DNA from: UBA1756 sp045132235
GTDB lineage: Bacteria > Bacteroidota > Bacteroidia > Bacteroidales > WCHB1-69
Assembly (NCBI GenBank): GCA_045132235.1
Contig: JBGURX010000042.1
Location: 1-26,077, forward strand
DNA length: 26,077 bases
Direction of reading: 5' to 3'
A model generated the notes under the pieces. The model was not told the origin of the DNA and did not search any database. It saw nothing but the letters and a program-made list of their open reading frames with translations. A program made the position numbers and the translations under genes. Each line of letters opens with the position of its first letter. Position 1 is the first letter of the stretch. Shown here piece by piece: positions 22,310-26,077 of the stretch.

Positions 22310-23176
22310 ATGGAATCGTCGGAGTTGATCAAGAAAGTACGGCGCATTGAGATCAAGACACGCGCACTGAGCCAGCAGATCTTTGCCGGACAGTACCATA
22401 GTGCCTTCAAGGGTCGTGGCATGGCGTTCAGCGAGGTGCGGCAATACAACTACGGCGACGATGTGCGCTTCATCGACTGGAACGTGACCGCCCGTTTCAA
22501 CGCCCCGTACGTCAAGATTTTCGAGGAGGAGCGTGAGATGACGGTGATGCTGCTGATCGATGTCAGCGGCTCCAACCTGTTCGGCACCCGCAAGCAGTTC
22601 AAGTCCGACCTGATCACCGAGATTGCCGCAGTGCTTTCGTTCTCAGCCATTTACAACAACGACAAGGTGGGTGTCATCTTTTTCAGCAACGAGGTGGAGA
22701 AGTTCATCCCGCCCGCCAAGGGCAAATCGCACATCCTGCGTATCATCCGCGAGCTGCTCACCTACCAGCCGGCCGCCCGCCAGACCAACCTTTCCGAAGC
22801 GCTCCGCTTCCTCACCAACGTCAGCAAGCGCAAGGCCACCGCCTTCATCCTGTCAGACTTCGCCGACAGCGGCTACGAGCAGGCGCTGAGCATTGCCGCC
22901 AACCGCCACGACATCGTCGCCCTCGACATCATGGACCGCGGCGAGACCACCCTGCCCAACATCGGCATCGTGGAGCTGCTCGACCCCGAGACCGGCGCCC
23001 GTGTATGGACCGACACCGCCAGCAAAAAGGTGCGCAACGCCTACAATCAGTGGTGGAAAAATCTGAATGACAGCACATTAAACATCTTCCGCAAGGCAGG
23101 GGTGGATCATGCGCAGCTTTACACCGACCGTGACTATGTGCCCGCATTGCTGGAGCTGTTCAGAAGGAGGAACTAA
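22310..23176 (+). CDS. DUF58 / VWA-like protein, MoxR partner
   Basis: A 288-residue protein with the DUF58 block RGMAFSEVRQYNYGDDVRFIDWNVTAR (about 36-62) followed by a von Willebrand A-like domain whose metal-site motif is DVSGS (84-88), with later TNLSEAL and ILSDFAD parts of the site. Proteins of this family pair with MoxR ATPases and are usually followed by BatA/BatB-type genes in Bacteroidota. Here no Bat gene follows. The longest frame starts at 22271, inside the palindrome, but the ATG at 22310 gives the usual beginning MESSELIKKVRRIEIKTR and is preceded by AAAAGG. No membrane segment is visible, so it is likely cytoplasmic. Confidence 0.92.
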   Translation: MESSELIKKVRRIEIKTRALSQQIFAGQYHSAFKGRGMAFSEVRQYNYGDDVRFIDWNVTARFNAPYVKIFEEEREMTVMLLIDVSGSNLFGTRKQFKSDLITEIAAVLSFSAIYNNDKVGVIFFSNEVEKFIPPAKGKSHILRIIRELLTYQPAARQTNLSEALRFLTNVSKRKATAFILSDFADSGYEQALSIAANRHDIVALDIMDRGETTLPNIGIVELLDPETGARVWTDTASKKVRNAYNQWWKNLNDSTLNIFRKAGVDHAQLYTDRDYVPALLELFRRRN

Positions 23177-23249
23177 AGAGCGGTTTACAACGGGAAAATT
23201 AACGCACGTTTTTTTATTTTTCTTGGGATAACCTTTTACGACATTTTCG

Positions 23250-23257
23250 TAATTTTG
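23250..23257 (+). promoter_or_regulatory. -7 promoter element of the PPAD-like gene
   Basis: TAATTTTG followed by CACTG, 24 bp before the ATG at 23282. The longer frame starting at 23255 lies inside this element and is therefore rejected. Confidence 0.68.
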
Positions 23258-23281
23258 CACTGTCAAAAAATAGCAGCGAAA

Positions 23282-25054
23282 ATGAAGAAAATTTCTATCT
23301 TTTCTTTTCTCTTTATCTTAATTATCAATATTTTACAAGCACAAGAAACGCAACAGCGCTATGAGCTGACTGCGGAGGATGTGATGCGCTGGCACGAACT
23401 GTCGGAACGCATGCGCACCTCCACCCCGCCCACAGCCCCCGTGGTGAGCATCGCCGAGTTTGAACGCTGCCAGGGCGTGCTCGTGGCCTATGCCGGCTAC
23501 TACGGCTTCGGCATCCCCTACAACCTCATCGCCCAGATGTCGAACCTCGTCACCGTGACCGTGGCAGTTTCCAGCACCAGCCAGCAGAACACCGTGCGCA
23601 ACCAGCTGCAAAACAACGGGGTGAACATGAGCAACGTGAACTTCGTGGTGGGTGCCGTCGATAGCTACTGGACCCGCGACTTCGGGCCGTGGTTCATCCT
23701 CGACGGCAACGATGAGTTCGGGGTGGCCGACTTCACCTACAACCGTCCCTCGCGCCCCAACGACGACGCCCACATGGCTATCATGGCCAACTTTTTGAAC
23801 ATCAACCATTTTGATTTCCCCCTTGTGCATACGGGTGGCAACTACATGTCGGACGGCTACGGCACGGCAGCCTCCGACGAGCTGGTGTACAACGAAAACA
23901 CCAACCTTACGCAGGCACAGATTCACCAATACTGCAACGACTACCTCGGCATCAACAACTACCACGTCACCATCGACCCGCAAGGCGACTACATCGCCCA
24001 TATCGACTGCTGGGGCAAGTTCCTCGGCGTGGACAAGATCCTCATCGCGCAGCTGCCCACCGGCGCAGCCCACTACGCCGACTACGAGGCCGTGGCCGAC
24101 TACTTCGCCAATGCCACCACGCCATGGGGCAACAAATACAAAGTGTATCGCGTGTTCGAGCCCGGCTCCACCGTCAGCAACGCCCGCACACCCTACACCA
24201 ACAGTTTGATACTCAACGACCACGTGTTTGTGCCCGTGACCGGTGCCAGCTACGACGATGACGCCATCGCAGTCTATCAGCAGGCCATGCCGGGCTACAC
24301 CATCGTGCCCATCATGGAAAAAAGCGGCACCCCGTGGGAGAACACCGACGCACTGCACTGCCGCACCCACGAGATTCCCGACCTCAGCATGCTGCGCATC
24401 ACCCACTACCCCACCCTCGATGCGCAACCCTACGACTCAGTATTCACCCTCGCCGCCAACATCAAGAACCTCAGCCACCAGCCCATCGTGGCCGACTCGG
24501 TGAGAATTTACTACCGCATCACCGATACGCTCGGCACCACCAGTCCGTGGAACGACACCCCGATGGCACTGGTGAGCGGCGAGACATGGGCCGGCACCAT
24601 CAGCGGCATCACCGACACCTGCCAGGTGGAATACTACCTGTTGGCCAAAGACGAATCGGGCCGCCGCGAAACCTACCCGCTCATCGGCGAACCAGACCCG
24701 TTCATCTTCACCGTGGGCCGCAACCTCAACCCCGACATCCCCACCGACACCATCCCGACAGACACGATACCGACCGACACGACCATCGTCGATACCAACA
24801 ACCTCATCCTGAACTTCACCATGGCGGACCTGCACCTCATGCCCAACCCGGCCAGCACACAATTCACGGTGAGTGCCCCGCACTTCACCACCCTCACAGT
24901 TTTCAACACCTACGGCCAGCTCATCTACAAAGAGACCGAAAACCGCGAGACGTGTACCGTCAACTGCACGGAGTGGCCTGCCGGAATGTATATCCTCAAA
25001 GTGGAACTGCCCAACGGACAGATTTTAAGCCGAAAGCTAACCATAACGCGATAA
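23282..25054 (+). CDS. Secreted peptidylarginine-deiminase-like enzyme (PPAD-type) with T9SS sorting domain
   Basis: Predicted exported guanidine-modifying enzyme, 590 residues, of the agmatine/peptidylarginine deiminase superfamily. Signal peptide 1-20 (ends INILQA). The catalytic domain (about 55-378) contains DSYWTRDFGPW with Asp133, YNRPSRPNDD with Arg155 and Arg158, HTGGNYMSDGYG, YIAHIDCWGKFL with His240 and Asp242, PYTNSLILN with Asn307, and DALHCRTHE with the nucleophile Cys360. An Ig-like domain follows (about 380-478, ending RRETYPLIGEPDPF), then an IPTDT-repeat linker (486-500) and a type A sorting domain (about 517-590). From memory, these blocks match P. gingivalis PPAD almost one for one and in the same order, including the Ig domain, unlike cytoplasmic agmatine deiminases. 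So it probably converts arginine in proteins or peptides to citrulline outside the cell. Own promoter; folC follows after 15 bp. Confidence 0.88.
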   Translation: MKKISIFSFLFILIINILQAQETQQRYELTAEDVMRWHELSERMRTSTPPTAPVVSIAEFERCQGVLVAYAGYYGFGIPYNLIAQMSNLVTVTVAVSSTSQQNTVRNQLQNNGVNMSNVNFVVGAVDSYWTRDFGPWFILDGNDEFGVADFTYNRPSRPNDDAHMAIMANFLNINHFDFPLVHTGGNYMSDGYGTAASDELVYNENTNLTQAQIHQYCNDYLGINNYHVTIDPQGDYIAHIDCWGKFLGVDKILIAQLPTGAAHYADYEAVADYFANATTPWGNKYKVYRVFEPGSTVSNARTPYTNSLILNDHVFVPVTGASYDDDAIAVYQQAMPGYTIVPIMEKSGTPWENTDALHCRTHEIPDLSMLRITHYPTLDAQPYDSVFTLAANIKNLSHQPIVADSVRIYYRITDTLGTTSPWNDTPMALVSGETWAGTISGITDTCQVEYYLLAKDESGRRETYPLIGEPDPFIFTVGRNLNPDIPTDTIPTDTIPTDTTIVDTNNLILNFTMADLHLMPNPASTQFTVSAPHFTTLTVFNTYGQLIYKETENRETCTVNCTEWPAGMYILKVELPNGQILSRKLTITR

Positions 25055-25069
25055 CTTCGCTCATCCAAC

Positions 25070-26077
25070 ATGCTCACCTACGAATCCATTCTCGACAACA
25101 TCTTCACCGCGCTGCCCATGTACCACAAGGTGGGGAGCAGCGCCTACAAGGAAGGCTTGGAAAACATTGAGGAGCTGACCGCCGTGGTGGGGCATCCCGA
25201 ACAGCGGCTGCGCTGCATCCATGTGGCCGGCACCAACGGGAAAGGCTCCACCTCGCACCTGTTAGCCTCTTTCTATCAAGAACTTGGATTCAAGGTCGGG
25301 CTCTATACCTCGCCGCATCTGGTGGACTTCCGCGAGCGCATCCGCGTCAACGGCGAGATGATTTCCAAAGAGGCGGTGGTGGCTTTTTTCGAGCAATTCA
25401 ACCATGATTTCCAAAACATCCAACCCTCTTTCTTCGAAATGACCACCGCACTGGCCTTCTATCATTTCGACCAAGAAAAAGTAGATATTGCCATCATCGA
25501 AGTGGGTTTGGGCGGACGGTTGGATGCCACCAACATCATCCATCCCGAACTGTGCGTCATCACCAACATCTCATTGGACCACACACAGTTGCTGGGTGAT
25601 ACGTTGGAGAAAATTGCGGGAGAGAAGGCGGGCATCATCAAGGAGGGTGTGCCTGTGGTGATTGGGAAGTGGCAGCCGGAAACCCTACCTGTTTTCACAG
25701 CAAAAGCTGAAGCGCTGCACGCCCCGCTGCACACTACGGAAGATGTGGAAGTGAGCACCATCAGCACGGATGCGCGCGGCTGGCGCGACATTGCCATCCA
25801 CTACCAAGGGTGCCTCATCGCCGAGAAGGTGCGGCTGCCCCTTGCCGGCGACTACCAGATAGAGAATGTCGCCACGTTTGTCAAGAGCGTGCTGGTGCTG
25901 CAGCCGCACACCGAAGCGACCTATTCCGCCATCGCACGGGCGATTGAAAACGTACTGAAAAACACCCATTTACGGGGCCGCTGGGAAATCCTTTGCGAGT
26001 CGCCCCTCACCATTTGCGACACCGGGCACAACAGCGGGGGCTTCACCTTCCTGTCGCAGCAGTTAGCCGCCCTCCCC
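25070..26077 (+). CDS. folC: Folylpolyglutamate / dihydrofolate synthase (partial, 3' end outside window)
   Basis: ATP-dependent ligase adding glutamate to folates, or making dihydrofolate from dihydropteroate. The frame opens at 25070 and runs off the window after 336 codons; a complete FolC is about 420-430 residues. Landmarks are the P-loop CIHVAGTNGKGSTSH, the folate-binding segment LYTSPHLVDFRERIRVNG, EVGLGGRLDATN, ITNISLDHTQLLGDTLEKIAGEKAGIIK, and the start of the C-terminal Mur-ligase domain with RGRWEIL and DTGHNSGG (usually DGAHNPxG). It lies 15 bp after the PPAD-like gene with no promoter element between, so read-through from that gene is likely. Confidence 0.93.
   Translation, partial: MLTYESILDNIFTALPMYHKVGSSAYKEGLENIEELTAVVGHPEQRLRCIHVAGTNGKGSTSHLLASFYQELGFKVGLYTSPHLVDFRERIRVNGEMISKEAVVAFFEQFNHDFQNIQPSFFEMTTALAFYHFDQEKVDIAIIEVGLGGRLDATNIIHPELCVITNISLDHTQLLGDTLEKIAGEKAGIIKEGVPVVIGKWQPETLPVFTAKAEALHAPLHTTEDVEVSTISTDARGWRDIAIHYQGCLIAEKVRLPLAGDYQIENVATFVKSVLVLQPHTEATYSAIARAIENVLKNTHLRGRWEILCESPLTICDTGHNSGGFTFLSQQLAALP

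Overview
The window looks like chromosomal DNA of an uncultured or little-studied member of the Bacteroidales (Bacteroidota). Three things point there. Nearly every transcription unit is preceded by the Bacteroidota -7 promoter element TAnnTTTG. Three secreted proteins end in type IX secretion (T9SS) type A sorting domains. Several proteins are of types familiar from this order: a Cys-motif TonB protein, a ybhGFSR-like ABC exporter and an AlgI/DltB-type MBOAT protein. No phage, transposase, CRISPR array or plasmid gene is visible.

Layout. 1-4821 (minus): a five-gene operon for an efflux-type ABC exporter (HlyD-like lipoprotein adaptor, two separate ATPases, two ABC-2 permeases, the last cut by the window edge), with a promoter near 4890. 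5208-5316: initiator tRNA-Met and its terminator. 5422-7281 (minus): an MBOAT O-acyltransferase. 7430-9514 (plus): an elongation factor G outside any ribosomal-protein operon. 9589-9662 (minus): a CAT-anticodon tRNA. 9763-10509: an outer-membrane beta-barrel protein. 10719-10802: tRNA-Leu(GAG). 11076-15183: two adjacent paralogous T9SS-secreted proteins, the second with four beta-repeat units. 15246-16002 (minus): an unlisted 56-aa membrane protein and an RluE-like pseudouridine synthase. 16076-16340: a 104/105-bp tandem repeat carrying terminator-like hairpins, downstream of tRNA-Ser(GCT). 16659-18577: an omega-amidase-type nitrilase and a secreted EEP-fold hydrolase. 18660-19424 (minus): a cytoplasmic Cys-motif / TonB C-terminal protein. 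19549-20037: YbaK-type deacylase. 20049-21128 (minus): class IIA fructose-bisphosphate aldolase, divergent from a MoxR-DUF58 pair (21228-23176) interrupted by a 7-bp repeat and a perfect 22-bp palindrome. 23282-25054: a secreted peptidylarginine-deiminase-like enzyme. 25070-end: folC, partial.

The strongest biological lead is the 590-residue protein at 23282-25054. Its catalytic core, Ig-like domain and T9SS tail have the layout of Porphyromonas gingivalis peptidylarginine deiminase (PPAD), with the catalytic Asp, His, Asp, Asn and Cys in matching contexts and a one-residue insertion between the two arginines thought to read a C-terminal arginine substrate. The secreted proteins, TonB-like protein and beta-barrel suggest a cell that works on external protein or peptide material, but no single new multi-gene system is evident.

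Several starts were moved downstream of the longest ORF because the promoter element lies inside or downstream of the longer version (MBOAT, TonB-like protein, MoxR, PPAD-like protein). All family calls rest on reading motifs and remembered family features; no database search was possible.
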